A program made the translations under genes and the position numbers. The notes below the pieces were generated by a model. That model was not told where the DNA came from, did no database searches, and was given only the letters and a program-made list of their open reading frames with translations. Below are positions 30,947-42,506 of a DNA stretch of 64,000 nucleotides, one piece after another; position 1 is the first letter of the stretch; each line of letters opens with the position of its first letter. The stretch comes from Amaurobius ferox (Eukaryota > Arthropoda > Arachnida > Araneae > Amaurobiidae): positions 50,561,275 through 50,625,274 of the forward strand of contig OX578146.1 in NCBI GenBank assembly GCA_951213105.1, in the 5' to 3' direction.

Positions 30947-31124
30947 ATGATGTTTATGGAAATAAATGCATTTTTTAACAACGCACTTTATCACCTTTAT
31001 AGAAATTATATGCACTTGCAACGTTTCCTTGCACAAATGCTGTAGAAATTCTTTTAAAAAAATTATTGAATGACATTGGAGAATAAAATATACAATATTA
31101 AATCTGACACATATCTTTGATTCA

Positions 31125-31197
31125 TGAACCCACCAGGTTTCGAACCTGGGACCTTCTGCGTGTAAAGCAGATGTGATAACCACTACACCATGGGTAC
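31125..31197 (-). tRNA. tRNA-Val: tRNA-Val (TAC), A71T
   Basis: Duplicate of the 25312 copy with the same T2/T71 mismatch. Confidence 0.8.
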
Positions 31198-31369
31198 ATG
31201 AGACGAGCGCAAGATGACAGTCCTCGATCGGATACATATAAATTTAGAATAAATATGTAGTTTGCTTAATGAAATATTGTGAAATATTGGTTGTTTTGGT
31301 AGGCATATTCCATGACTTATAATAGAAACTACATGAGGATTGAACGATAATGTTGCATTTTAAGTCTCT

Positions 31370-31513
31370 TTCTCCGACCAGTTTTAGAGTTTTGAACTTT
31401 CTGCGGATCAAGCAGTTGTGATAACCATTACAGCATTTGTGCACTTTTCAAAAATGAATAAAAATATTTCTATTAACAGAAAGCAGACGTGATAACCACT
31501 ACACTATGGGTAC
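31370..31513 (-). pseudogene. A relic + 5' tRNA half
   Basis: A relic 31370-31442 (formal GAT anticodon); 5' half 31483-31513. Confidence 0.78.
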
Positions 31514-31689
31514 ACACGCTGTATGGGAATTAATTGAATTTCTTAGCAACGAAATTCATCTCCTTAATAAAAACTAAATGCTATTGCAACGGTTCATTGG
31601 ATAAATGCTGTGGAAATATGCTTATAAAAATATTAAATCTCATGAGACTCTAACATACAACAAAAGATCTCACACATATCTTAGCTTCA

Positions 31690-31762
31690 TGTACCCACCA
31701 GGTTTCGAACCTGGGACCTTCTGCGTGTTAGGCAGACGTGATAACCACTACACCATGGGTAC
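31690..31762 (-). tRNA. tRNA-Val: tRNA-Val (AAC)
   Basis: AAC, G26, normal T loop. Confidence 0.9.
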
Positions 31763-31940
31763 ACGAAGTTCATGGAAATAAATGCATTTTTTAAGAACGC
31801 ACATTATCTCCTTTATAGAAATTAGATGCACTTGCAACGTTTCCATGCATAAATGCTAAAGAAATTCTTTTAAATAAATTATTCAATATCATTAGAGAAT
31901 AAAATATACAACAATAATTCTGACACATATCTTTGAATAA

Positions 31941-32013
31941 TGTACCCACCAGGTTTCGACCCTGGGACCCTCTGCGTGTAAAGTAGATGTGATAACCTGT
32001 ACACCATGGGTAC
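31941..32013 (-). pseudogene. Degenerate tRNA-Val (TAC)
   Basis: Class lesions plus A44G. Confidence 0.75.
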
Positions 32014-32185
32014 ACGAGACGAGCGCAAGATGACCGTCCTCGAACGGATACATCTAAGTTTAGAATAAATATGTAGTTATCTTAATGAAATATTGTCAAA
32101 TATTGGTTGTTTTGGTAGCCATATTCCACGACCTAGAATAGAAACTACATGAGGATTGAACGGTAGTGTTGCAGTTTAAGGCTTT

Positions 32186-32508
32186 TTCTCCCACCAGTTT
32201 TAGAGTTTAGAACTTTCTGCGGGTTAAGCAGTTGTGATAACCATTACAGCATTTGTGCAGTTTTCAAAAATGAATAAAATATTTCTATTAACAGAACATA
32301 ACTTCTGGCAAAATGCAAAAAGAATCAGGAGCTGTAACTTTATAGAATGACATTTGAAGTATATATACGAAACAGTAAATTACATGAGAAGAATGAAATC
32401 ACACATTTCTCCGATATATTGTACCCAACAGTTTCCGAACATGGAATCTACTGCGAATGTAACAGAGGTGATAACCATTGTTCTAATAAAACACTACACC
32501 ACGGGCAG
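32186..32508 (-). pseudogene. A-prime relic + B relic
   Basis: A-prime relic 32186-32258; B relic 32420-32508. Confidence 0.78.
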
Positions 32509-32672
32509 CCATGCTGAATGGAAGGTAAATGTCCTCCACGGAAATTCTCTAACAAAAATTAAACACACCTTCAACAGTGTCCTTGAACAAATATCCTAGA
32601 AACACGTATTTAATCAGTATTACATCGGATGGGGAAATATTATACAAAAGAAATTTCTATTCAGTTATATTA

Positions 32673-32745
32673 CGTACCCACCAGGTTTCGAACCTGGGAC
32701 CTTCTGCGTGGGGAGCAGACGTGATAACCACTACACTATGGGTAC
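32673..32745 (-). tRNA. tRNA-Val body with CCC (Gly) anticodon
   Basis: A CAC-class tRNA in which A35 is C (plus strand G at 32711), so the formal anticodon is CCC, which would read glycine GGG codons. The loop is TCCCCAC with C33, discriminator G73, and all stems are intact. A35 is a major valine identity base, so charging by ValRS is likely to be reduced. It may be a dead copy or a sequencing error. Confidence 0.65.
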
Positions 32746-32921
32746 ACACGCTGTATGGGAATTAATTGAATTTCTTAGCAACGAAATTCATCTCCTTAAT
32801 AAAAACTAAATGCTATTGCAACGGTTCATTGGATAAATGCTGTGGAAATATGCTTATAAAAATATTAAATCTCATGAGACTCTAACATACAACAAAAGAT
32901 CTCACACATATCTTAGCTTCA

Positions 32922-32994
32922 TGTACCCACCAGGTTTCGAACCTGAGACCTTCTGTGTGTTAGGCAGATGTGATAACCACTACACCATGGGTAC
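32922..32994 (-). tRNA. tRNA-Val: tRNA-Val (AAC), G39A
   Basis: C49T (wobble with G65), and G39A leaves a C31/A39 mismatch closing the anticodon loop. Confidence 0.78.
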
Positions 32995-33172
32995 ATGACG
33001 TTTATGGAAATAAATGCATTTTTTAACAATGCACTTTATCACCTTTATAGAAATTATATGCACTTGCAACGTTTCCTTGCACAAATGCTGTAGAAATTCT
33101 TTTAAAAAAATTATTAAATAACATTGGAGAATGAAATATACAATATTAAATCTGACACATATCTTTGATTCA

Positions 33173-33245
33173 TGTACCCACTAGGTTTCGAACCTGGGAC
33201 CTTCTGCGTGTAAAGCAGATGTGATAACCACTACACCATGGATAC
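33173..33245 (-). tRNA. tRNA-Val: tRNA-Val (TAC), G64A
   Basis: G64A leaves a C50/A64 mismatch in the T stem; T4·G69 wobble. Confidence 0.8.
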
Positions 33246-33423
33246 ATGATGTTTATGGAAATAAATGCATTTTTTAACAACGCACTTTATCACCTTTATA
33301 GAAATTATATGCACTTGCAACGTTTCCTTGCACAAATGCTGTAGAAATTCTTTTAAAAAAATTATTAAATAACATTGGAGAATAAAATATACAATATTAA
33401 ATCTGACACATATCTTTGATTCA

Positions 33424-33496
33424 TGTACCCACCAGGTTTCGAACCTGGGACCTTCTGCGTGTAAAGCAGATGTGATAACCACTACACCATGGATAC
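33424..33496 (-). tRNA. tRNA-Val: tRNA-Val (TAC)
   Basis: TAC class; T4·G69 wobble. Confidence 0.9.
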
Positions 33497-33667
33497 ATGA
33501 GACGAGCGTAAGATGACAGTCCTCGATCGGATACATATAAATTTAGAATAAATATGTAGTTAGCTTAATGAAATATTGTGAAATATTGGTTGTTTTGGTA
33601 GGCATATTCCATGACTTATAATAGAAACTACATGAGGATTGAACGATAATGTTGCATTTTAAGTCTT

Positions 33668-33811
33668 TTCTCCGACCAGTTTTAGAGTTTAGAACTTTCT
33701 GCGGGTCAAGCAGTTGTGATAACCATTACAGCATTTGTGCACTTTTCAAAAATGAATAAAAATATTTCTATTAACAGAAAGCAGACGTGATAACCACTAC
33801 ACTATGGGTAC
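33668..33811 (-). pseudogene. A relic + 5' tRNA half
   Basis: A relic 33668-33740; 5' half 33781-33811. Confidence 0.78.
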
Positions 33812-33987
33812 ACACGCTGTATGGGAATTAATTGAATTTCTTAGCAACGAAATTCATCTCCTTAGTAAAAACTAAATGCTATTGCAACGGTTCATTGGAT
33901 AAATGCTGTGGAAATATGCTTATAAAAATATTAAATCTCATGAGACTCTAACATACAACAAAAGATCTCACACATATCTTAGCTTCA

Positions 33988-34060
33988 TGTACCCACCAGG
34001 TTTCGAACCTGGGACCTTCTGCGTGTTAGGCAGATGTGATAACCACTACACCATGGGTAC
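33988..34060 (-). tRNA. tRNA-Val: tRNA-Val (AAC)
   Basis: AAC consensus. Confidence 0.92.
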
Positions 34061-34238
34061 ATGATGTTTATGGAAATAAATGCATTTTTTAACAACGCAC
34101 TTTATCACCTTTATAGAAATTATATGCACTTGCAACGTTTCCTTGCACAAATGCTGTAGAAATTCTTTTAAAAAAATTATTAAATGACATTGGAGAATAA
34201 AATATACAATATTAAATCTGACACATATCTTTGATTCA

Positions 34239-34311
34239 TGTACCCACTAGGTTTCGAACCTGGGACCTTCTGCGTGTAAAGCAGATGTGATAACCACTAC
34301 ACCATGGGTAC
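34239..34311 (-). tRNA. tRNA-Val: tRNA-Val (TAC), G64A
   Basis: C50/A64 T-stem mismatch; acceptor stem fully paired. The G64A change is shared with 33173, two monomer steps away, which suggests local conversion. Confidence 0.8.
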
Positions 34312-34483
34312 ATGAGACGAGCGCAAGATGACAGTTCTCGATCGGATACATATAAATTTAGAATAAATATGTAGTTAGCTTAATGAAATATTGTGAAATA
34401 TTGGTTGTTTTGGTAGGCATATTCCATGATTTATAATAGAAACTACATGAGGATTGAACGATAATGTTGCATTTTAAGTCTTT

Positions 34484-34627
34484 TTCTCCGACCAGTTTTA
34501 GAGTTTTGAACTTTCTGCGGATCAAGCAGTTGTGATAACCATTACAGCATTTGTGCACTTTTCAAAAATGAATAAAAATATTTCTATTAACAGAAAGCAG
34601 ACGTGATTACCACTACACTATGGGTAC
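34484..34627 (-). pseudogene. A relic + 5' tRNA half
   Basis: A relic 34484-34556 (formal GAT anticodon); 5' half 34597-34627 with GTGATTACC. Confidence 0.78.
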
Positions 34628-34803
34628 ACACGCTGTATGGGAATTAGTTGAATTTCTTAGCAACGAAATTCATCTCCTTAATAAAAACTAAATGCTATTG
34701 CAACGGTTCATTGGATAAATGCTGTGGAAATATGCTTATAAAAATATTAAATCTCATGAGACTCTAACATACAACAAAAGGTCTCACACATATCTTAGCT
34801 TCA

Positions 34804-34876
34804 TGTACCCACCAGGTTTCGAACCTGGGACCTTCTGCGTGTTAGGCAGACGTGATAACCACTACACCATGGGTAC
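34804..34876 (-). tRNA. tRNA-Val: tRNA-Val (AAC)
   Basis: AAC, G26, normal T loop. Confidence 0.9.
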
Positions 34877-35054
34877 ACGAAGTTCATGGAGATAAATGCA
34901 TTTTTTAAGAACGCACATTATCTCCTTTATAGAAATTAGATGCACTTGCAACGTTTCCATGCATAAATGCTAAAGAAATTCTTTTAAATAAATTATTCAA
35001 TATCATTAGAGAATAAAATATACAACAATAATTCTGACACATATCTTTGAATAA

Positions 35055-35127
35055 TGTACCCACCAGGTTTCGACCCTGGGACCTTCTGCGTGTAAAGTAG
35101 ATGTGATAAACTGTACACCATGGGTAC
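35055..35127 (-). pseudogene. Degenerate tRNA-Val (TAC)
   Basis: Class lesions plus G19T. Confidence 0.78.
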
Positions 35128-35299
35128 ACGAGACGAGCGCAAGATGACAGTCCTCGATCGGATACATCTAAGTTTAGAATAAATATGTAGTTATCTTAAT
35201 GAAATATTGTCAAATATTGGTTGTTTTGGTAGCCATATTCCACGACCTAGAATAGAAACTACATGAATATTGAACGGTAGTGTTGCAGTTTAAGGCTTT

Positions 35300-35622
35300 T
35301 TCTCCCACCAGTTTTAGAGTTTAGAACTTTCTGCGGGTTAAGCAGTTGTGATAACCATTACAGCATTTGTGCAGTTTTCAAAAGTGAATAAAATATTTCT
35401 ATTAACAGAACATAACTTCTGGCAAAATGTAAAAAGAATCAGGAGCTGTAACTTTATAGAATGACATTTGAAGTATATATACGAAACAGTAAATTACATG
35501 AGAAGAATGAAATCACACATTTCTCCGATATATTGTACCCAACAGTTTCCGAACACGGAATCTACTGCGAATGTAACAGAGGTGATAACCATTGTTCTAA
35601 TAAAACACTACACCACGGGCAG
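35300..35622 (-). pseudogene. A-prime relic + B relic
   Basis: A-prime relic 35300-35372; B relic 35534-35622. Confidence 0.78.
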
Positions 35623-35786
35623 CCATGCTGAATGGAAGGTAAATGTCCTCCACGGAAATTCTCTAACAAAAATTAAACACACCTTCAACAGTGTCCTTGA
35701 ACAAATATCCTAGAAACACGTATTTAATCAGTATTACATCGGATGGGGAAATATTATACAAAAGAAATTTCTATTCAGTTATATTA

Positions 35787-35859
35787 CGTACCCACCAGGT
35801 TTCGAACCTGGGACCTTCTGCGTGTGGAGCAGACGTGATAACCACTACACTATGGGTAC
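35787..35859 (-). tRNA. tRNA-Val: tRNA-Val (CAC)
   Basis: CAC class consensus (C33, G73). Confidence 0.72.
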
Positions 35860-36035
35860 ACACGCTGTATGGGAATTAATTGAAATTCTTAGCAACGAAA
35901 TTCATCTCCTTAGTAAAAACTAAATGCTATTGCAACGGTTCATTGGATAAATGCTGTGGAAATATGCTTATAAAAATATTAAATCTCATGAGACTCTAAC
36001 ATACAACAAAAGATCTCACACATATCTTAGCTTCA

Positions 36036-36108
36036 TGTACCCACCAGGTTTCGAACCTGGGACCTTCTGCGTGTTAGGCAGATGTGATAACCACTACACC
36101 ATGGGTAC
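36036..36108 (-). tRNA. tRNA-Val: tRNA-Val (AAC)
   Basis: AAC consensus. Confidence 0.92.
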
Positions 36109-36286
36109 ATGATGTTTATGGAAATAAATGCATTTTTTAACAACGCACTTTATCACCTTTATAGAAATTATATGCACTTGCAACGTTTCCTTGCACAAAT
36201 GCTGTAGAAATTCTTTTAAAAAAATTATTAAATGACATTGGAGAATAAAATATACAATATTAAATCTGACACATATCTTTGATTCA

Positions 36287-36359
36287 TGTACCCACCAGGT
36301 TTCGAACCTGGGACCTTCTGCGTGTAAAGCAGATGTGATAACCACTACACCATGGGTAC
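36287..36359 (-). tRNA. tRNA-Val: tRNA-Val (TAC)
   Basis: TAC consensus, fully paired acceptor stem. Confidence 0.92.
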
Positions 36360-36531
36360 ATGAGACGAGCGCAAGATGACAGTCCTCGATCGGATACATA
36401 TAAATTTAGAATAAATATGTAGTTAGCTTAATGAAATATTGTGAAATATTGGTTGTTTTGGTAGGCATATTCCATGACTTATAATAGAAACTACATGAGG
36501 ATTGAACGATAATGTTGCATTTTAAGTCTTT

Positions 36532-36675
36532 TTCTCCGACCAGTTTTAGAGTTTCGAACTTTCTGCGGATCAAGCAGTTGTGATAACCATTACAGCATTT
36601 GTGCACTTTTCAAAAATGAATAAAAATATTTCTATTAACAGAAAGCAGACGTGATAACCACTACACTATGGGTAC
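36532..36675 (-). pseudogene. A relic + 5' tRNA half
   Basis: A relic 36532-36604: here one base differs so the T loop reads TTCGAAA again (AGTTCGAAACT), partly restoring a B box, although the acceptor stem is still lost. 5' half 36645-36675. Confidence 0.78.
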
Positions 36676-36850
36676 ACACGCTGTATGGGAATTAATTGAA
36701 TTTCTTAGCAACGAAATTCATCTCCTTAGTAAAAACTAAATGCTATTGCAACGGTTCTTTGGATAAATGCTGCAGAAATATGCTTAAAAAATATTAAATC
36801 TCATGAGACTAAAACTTACAATAAAATTTCTCACACATATCTTTGTTTCA

Positions 36851-36923
36851 TGTACCCACCAGGTTCCGAACCTGGGACCTTCTGCTTGTTAGGCAGACGT
36901 GATAACCACTACACCATGGGTAC
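36851..36923 (-). tRNA. tRNA-Val: tRNA-Val (AAC), A58G subclass
   Basis: AAC with G58, G26 and C38A in the anticodon loop. Confidence 0.66.
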
Positions 36924-37101
36924 ACGAAGTTGATGGAAATAAATGCATTTTTTAAGAAGGCACATTATCTCCTTTATAGAAATTAGATGCACTTGCAACG
37001 TTTCCATGCATAAATGCTAAAGAAATTCTTTTAAATAAATTATTCAATATCATTAGAGAATTAAATATACAACAATAATTCTGACACATATCTTTGAATA
37101 A

Positions 37102-37174
37102 TGTACCCACCAGGTTTCGACCCTGGGACCTTCTGCGTGTAAAGTAGATGTGATAACCTGTACACCATGGGTAC
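37102..37174 (-). pseudogene. Degenerate tRNA-Val (TAC)
   Basis: Class lesion set. Confidence 0.75.
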
Positions 37175-37346
37175 ACGAGACGAGCGCAAGATGACAGTCC
37201 TCGATCGGATACATCTAAGTTTAGAATAAATATGTAGTTATCTTAATGAAATATTGTCAAATATTGGATATTTTGGTAGCCATATTGCACGACCTAGAAT
37301 AGAAACTACATGAGGATTGAACGGTAGTGTTGCAGTTTAAGGCTTT

Positions 37347-37669
37347 TTCTCCCACCAGTTTTAGAGTTTAGAACTTTCTGCGGGTTAAGCAGTTGTGATA
37401 ACCATTACAGCATTTGTGCAGTTTTCAAAAGTGAATAAAATATTTCTATTAACAGAACATAACTTCTGGCAAAATGTAAAAAGAATCAGGAGCTGTAACT
37501 TTATAGAATGACATTTGTAGTATATATACGAAACAGTAAATTACATGAGAAGAATGAAATCACACATTTCTCCGATATATTGTACCCAACAGTTTCCGAA
37601 CATGGAACCTACTGCGAATGTAACAGAGGTGATAACCATTGTTCTAATAAAACACTACACCACGGGCAG
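37347..37669 (-). pseudogene. A-prime relic + B relic
   Basis: A-prime relic 37347-37419; B relic 37581-37669. Confidence 0.78.
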
Positions 37670-37833
37670 CCATGCTGAATGGAAGGTAAATGTCCTCCAC
37701 GGAAATTCTCTAACAAAAATTAAACACACCTTCAACAGTGTCCTTGAACAAATATCCTAGAAACACGTATTTAATCAGTATTACATCGGATGGGGAAATA
37801 TTATACAAAAGAAATTTCTATTCAGTTATATTA

Positions 37834-37906
37834 CGTACCCACCAGGTTTCGAACCTGGGACCTTCTGCGTGTGGAGCAGACGTGATAACCACTACACTAT
37901 GGGTAC
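37834..37906 (-). tRNA. tRNA-Val: tRNA-Val (CAC)
   Basis: CAC class consensus (C33, G73). Confidence 0.72.
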
Positions 37907-38082
37907 ACACGCTGTATGGGAATTAATTGAAATTCTTAGCAACGAAATTCATCTCCTTAGTAAAAACTAAATGCTATTGCAACGGTTCATTGGATAAATG
38001 CTGTGGAAATATGCTTATAAAAATATTAAATCTCATGAGACTCTAACATACAACAAAAGATCTCACACATATCTTAGCTTCA

Positions 38083-38155
38083 TGTACCCACCAGGTTTCG
38101 AACCTGGGACCTTCTGCGTGTTAGGCAGATGTGATAACCACTACACCATGGGTAC
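38083..38155 (-). tRNA. tRNA-Val: tRNA-Val (AAC)
   Basis: AAC consensus. Confidence 0.92.
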
Positions 38156-38333
38156 ATGATGTTCATGGAAATAAATGCATTTTTTAACAACGCACTTTAT
38201 CACCTTTATAGAAATTATTTGCACTTGCAACGTTTCCTTGCACAAATGCTGTAGAAATTCTTTTAAAAAAATTATTAAATAACATTGGAGAATAAAATAT
38301 ACAATATTAAATCTGACACATATCTTTGATTCA

Positions 38334-38406
38334 TGTACCCACCAGGTTTCGAACCTGGGACCTTCTGCGTGTAAAGCAGATGTGATAACCACTACACCAT
38401 GGGTAC
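38334..38406 (-). tRNA. tRNA-Val: tRNA-Val (TAC)
   Basis: TAC consensus, fully paired acceptor stem. Confidence 0.92.
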
Positions 38407-38578
38407 ATGAGACGAGCGCAAGATGACAGTCCTCGATCGGATACATATGAATTTAGAATAAATATGTAGTTAGCTTAATGAAATATTGTGAATTATTGGT
38501 TGTTTTGGTAGGCATATTCCATGACTTATAATAGAAACTACATGAGGATTGAACGATAATGTTGCATTTTAAGTCTTT

Positions 38579-38721
38579 TTCTCCGACCAGTTTTAGAGTT
38601 TGAACTTTCTGCGGGTCAAGCAGTTGTGATAACCATTACAGCATTTGTGCACTTTTCAAAAATGAATAAAAATATTTCTATTAACAGAAAGCAGACGTGA
38701 TAACCACTACACTATGGGTAC
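38579..38721 (-). pseudogene. A relic + 5' tRNA half
   Basis: A relic 38579-38650 (72 nt); 5' half 38691-38721. Confidence 0.78.
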
Positions 38722-38896
38722 ACACGCTGTATGGGAATTAATTGAATTTCTTAGCAACGAAATTCATCTCCTTAGTAAAAACTAAATGCTATTGCAACGG
38801 TTCTTTGGATAAATGCTGCAGAAATATGCTTAAAAAATATTAAATCTCATGAGACTAAAACTTACAATAAAATTTCTCACACATATCTTTGTTTCA

Positions 38897-38969
38897 TGTA
38901 CCCACCAGGTTCCGAACCTGGGACCTTCTGCGTGTTAGGCAGACGTGATAACCACTACACCATGGGTAC
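38897..38969 (-). tRNA. tRNA-Val: tRNA-Val (AAC), A58G subclass
   Basis: AAC with G58 and G26. Confidence 0.7.
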
Positions 38970-39147
38970 ACGAAGTTGATGGAAATAAATGCATTTTTTA
39001 AGAAGGCACATTATCTCCTTTATAGAAATTAGATGCACTTGCAACGTTTCCATGCATAAATGCTAAAGAAATTCTTTTAAATAAATTATTCAATATCATT
39101 AGAGAATTAAATATACAACAATAATTCTGACACATATCTTTGAATAA

Positions 39148-39220
39148 TGTACCCACCAGGTTTCGACCCTGGGACCTTCTGCGTGTAAAGTAGATGTGAT
39201 AACCTGTACACCATGGGTAC
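39148..39220 (-). pseudogene. Degenerate tRNA-Val (TAC)
   Basis: Class lesion set. Confidence 0.75.
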
Positions 39221-39392
39221 ACGAGACGAGCGCAAGATGACAGTCCTCGATCGGATACATCTAAGTTTAGAATAAATATGTAGTTATCTTAATGAAATAT
39301 TGTCAAATATTGGTTGTTTTGGTAGCCATATTCCACGACCTAGAATAGAAACTACATGAGGATTGAACGGTAGTGTTGCAGTTTAAGGCTTT

Positions 39393-39715
39393 TTCTCCCA
39401 CCAGTTTTAGAGTTTAGAACTTTCAGCGGGTTAAGCAGTTGTGATAACCATTACAGCATTTGTGCAGTTTTCAAAAGTGAATAAAATATTTCTATTAACA
39501 GAACATAACTTCTGGCAAAATGTAAAAAGAATCAGGAGCTGTAACTTTATAGAATGACATTTGAAGTATATATACGAAACATTAAATTACATGAGAAGAA
39601 TGAAATCACACATTTCTCCGATATATTGTACCCAACAGTTTCCGAACATGGAACCTACTGCGAATGTAACTGAGGTGATAACCATTGTTCTAATAAAACA
39701 CTACACCACGGGCAG
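39393..39715 (-). pseudogene. A-prime relic + B relic
   Basis: A-prime relic 39393-39465 (TTCAGCGGG); B relic 39627-39715 (one change, AACTGAGG). Confidence 0.78.
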
Positions 39716-39879
39716 CCATGCTGAATGGAAGGTAAATGTCCTCCACGGAAATTCTCTAACAAAAATTAAACACACCTTCAACAGTGTCCTTGAACAAATA
39801 TCCTAGAAACACGTATTTAATCAGTATTACATCGGATGGGGAAATATTATACAAAAGAAATTTCTATTCAGTTATATTA

Positions 39880-39952
39880 CGTACCCACCAGGTTTCGAAC
39901 CTGAGACCTTCTGCGTGTTAGGCAGATGTGATAACCACTACACCATGGGTAC
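39880..39952 (-). tRNA. tRNA-Val: tRNA-Val (AAC), CAC/AAC hybrid
   Basis: G73 and T49; heads the left 3,114-bp unit. Confidence 0.8.
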
Positions 39953-40130
39953 ATGATGTTTATGAAAATAAAAGCATTTTTTAACAACGCACTTTATCAC
40001 CTTTATAGAAATTATATGCACTTGCAACGTTTCCTTGCACAAATGCTGTAGAAATTCTTTTAAAAAAATTATTAAATAACATTGGAGAATGAAATATACA
40101 ATATTAAATCTGACACATGTCTTTGATTCA

Positions 40131-40203
40131 TGTACCCACCAGGTTTCGAACCTGGGAACTTCTGCGTGTAAAGCAGATGTGATAACCACTACACCATGGA
40201 TAC
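40131..40203 (-). tRNA. tRNA-Val: tRNA-Val (TAC)
   Basis: TAC class; T4·G69 and G46T. First of three. Confidence 0.88.
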
Positions 40204-40381
40204 ATGATGTTTATGGAAATAAATGCATTTTTTAACAACGCACTTTATCACCTTTATAGAAATTATATGCACTTGCAACGTTTCCTTGCACAAATGCTGT
40301 AGAAATTCTTTTAAAAAAATTATTAAATAACATTGGAGAATAAAATATACAATATTAAATCTGACACATATCTTTGATTCA

Positions 40382-40454
40382 TGTACCCACCAGGTTTCGA
40401 ACCTGGGACCTTCTGCGTGTAAAGCAGATGTGATAACCACTACACCATGGATAC
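40382..40454 (-). tRNA. tRNA-Val: tRNA-Val (TAC)
   Basis: TAC class; T4·G69 wobble. Confidence 0.9.
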
Positions 40455-40632
40455 ATGATGTTTATGGAAATAAATGCATTTTTTAACAACGCACTTTATC
40501 ACCTTTATAGAAATTATATGCACTTGCAACGTTTCCTTGCACAAATGCTGTAGAAATTCTTTTAAAAAAATTATTAAATAACATTGGAGAATAAAATATA
40601 CAATATTAAATCTGACACATATCTTTGATTCA

Positions 40633-40705
40633 TGTACCCACCAGGTTTCGAACCTGGGACCTTCTGCGTGTAAAGCAGATGTGATAACCACTACACCATG
40701 GATAC
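40633..40705 (-). tRNA. tRNA-Val: tRNA-Val (TAC)
   Basis: TAC class; T4·G69 wobble; last of three. Confidence 0.9.
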
Positions 40706-40876
40706 ATGAGACGAGCGTAAGATGACAGTCCTCGATCGGACACATATAAATTTAGAATAAATATGTAGTTAGCTTAATGAAATATTGTGAAATATTGGTT
40801 GTTTTGGTAGGCATATTCCATGACTTATAATAGAAACTACATGAGGATTGAACGATAATGTTGCATTTTAAGTCTT

Positions 40877-41020
40877 TTCTCCGACCAGTTTTAGAGTTTA
40901 GAACTTTCTGCGGGTCAAGCAGTTGTGATAACCATTACAGCATTTGTGCACTTTTCAAAAATGAATAAAAATATTTCTATTAACAGAAAGCAGACGTGAT
41001 AACCACTACACTATGGGTAC
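40877..41020 (-). pseudogene. A relic + 5' tRNA half
   Basis: A relic 40877-40949; 5' half 40990-41020. Confidence 0.78.
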
Positions 41021-41196
41021 ACACGCTGTATGGGAATTAATTGAATTTCTTAGCAATGAAATTCATCTCCTTAGTAAAAACTAAATGCTATTGCAACGGT
41101 TCATTGGATAAATGCTGTGGAAATATGCTTATAAAAATATTAAATCTCATGAGACTCTAACATACAACAAAAGATCTCACACATATCTTAGCTTCA

Positions 41197-41269
41197 TGTA
41201 CCCACCAGGTTTCGAACCTAGGACCTTCTGCGTGTTAGGCAGATGTGATAACCACTACACCATGGGTAC
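41197..41269 (-). tRNA. tRNA-Val: tRNA-Val (AAC)
   Basis: AAC class; T50·G64 wobble. Confidence 0.88.
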
Positions 41270-41447
41270 ATGATGTTTATGGAAATAAATGCATTTTTTA
41301 ACAACGCACTTTATCACCTTTATAGAAATTATATGCACTTGCAACGTTTCCTTGCACAAATGCTGTAGAAATTCTTTTAAAAAAATTATTAAATGACATT
41401 GGAGAATAAAATATACAATATTAAATCTGACACATATCTTTGATTCA

Positions 41448-41520
41448 TGTACCCACCAGGTTTCGAACCTGGGACCTTCTGCGTGTAAAGCAGATGTGAT
41501 AACCACTACACCATGGGTAC
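41448..41520 (-). tRNA. tRNA-Val: tRNA-Val (TAC)
   Basis: TAC consensus, fully paired acceptor stem. Confidence 0.92.
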
Positions 41521-41692
41521 ATGAGACGAGCGCAAGATGACAGTCCTCGATCGGATACATATGAATTTAGAATAAATATGTAGTTAGCTTAATGAAATAT
41601 TGTGAATTATTGGTTGTTTTGGTAGGCATATTCCATGACTTATAATAGAAACTACATGAGGATTGAACGATAATGTTGCATTTTAAGTCTTT

Positions 41693-41835
41693 TTCTCCGA
41701 CCAGTTTTAGAGTTTGAACTTTCTGCGGGTCAAGCAGTTGTGATAACCATTACAGCATTTGTGCACTTTTCAAAAATGAATAAAAATATTTCTATTAACA
41801 GAAAGCAGACGTGATAACCACTACACTATGGGTAC
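41693..41835 (-). pseudogene. A relic + 5' tRNA half
   Basis: A relic 41693-41764 (72 nt); 5' half 41805-41835. Confidence 0.78.
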
Positions 41836-42010
41836 ACACGCTGTATGGGAATTAATTGAATTTCTTAGCAACGAAATTCATCTCCTTAGTAAAAACTAAA
41901 TGCTATTGCAACGGTTCTTTGGATAAATGCTGCAGAAATATGCTTAAAAAATATTAAATCTCATGAGACTAAAACTTACAATAAAATTTCTCACACATAT
42001 CTTTGTTTCA

Positions 42011-42083
42011 TGTACCCACCAGGTTCCGAACCTGGGACCTTCTGCGTGTTAGGCAGACGTGATAACCACTACACCATGGGTAC
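42011..42083 (-). tRNA. tRNA-Val: tRNA-Val (AAC), A58G subclass
   Basis: AAC with G58 and G26. Confidence 0.7.
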
Positions 42084-42261
42084 ACGAAGTTGATGGAAAT
42101 AAATGCATTTTTTAAGAAGGCACATTATCTCCTTTATAGAAATTAGATGCACTTGCAACGTTTCCATGCATAAATGCTAAAGAAATTCTTTTAAATAAAT
42201 TATTCAATATCATTAGAGAATTAAATATACAACAATAATTCTGACACATATCTTTGAATAA

Positions 42262-42334
42262 TGTACCCACCAGGTTTCGACCCTGGGACCTTCTGCGTGT
42301 AAAGTAGATGTGATAACCTGTACACCATGGGTAC
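42262..42334 (-). pseudogene. Degenerate tRNA-Val (TAC)
   Basis: Class lesion set. Confidence 0.75.
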
Positions 42335-42506
42335 ACGAGACGAGCGCAAGATGACAGTCCTCGATCGGATACATCTAAGTTTAGAATAAATATGTAGTTA
42401 TCTTAATGAAATATTGTCAAATATTGGTTGTTTTGGTAGCCATATTCCACGACCTAGAATAGAAACTACATGAGGATTGAACGGTAGTGTTGCAGTTTAA
42501 GGCTTT

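Larger units (their letters stand above)
26860..32672. repeat. 5,813-bp tandem duplication, right copy
   Basis: Right-hand partner of 21047-26859, matched element by element. Homology ends inside the tRNA at about 32,697, where the CAC gene replaces the hybrid. Confidence 0.88.

Noticed and set aside
21047..32672. Treating the 5.8-kb duplication as certain biology
   Set aside because: Near-identical copies in a satellite can be produced by assembly. I report it as seen in the sequence only.
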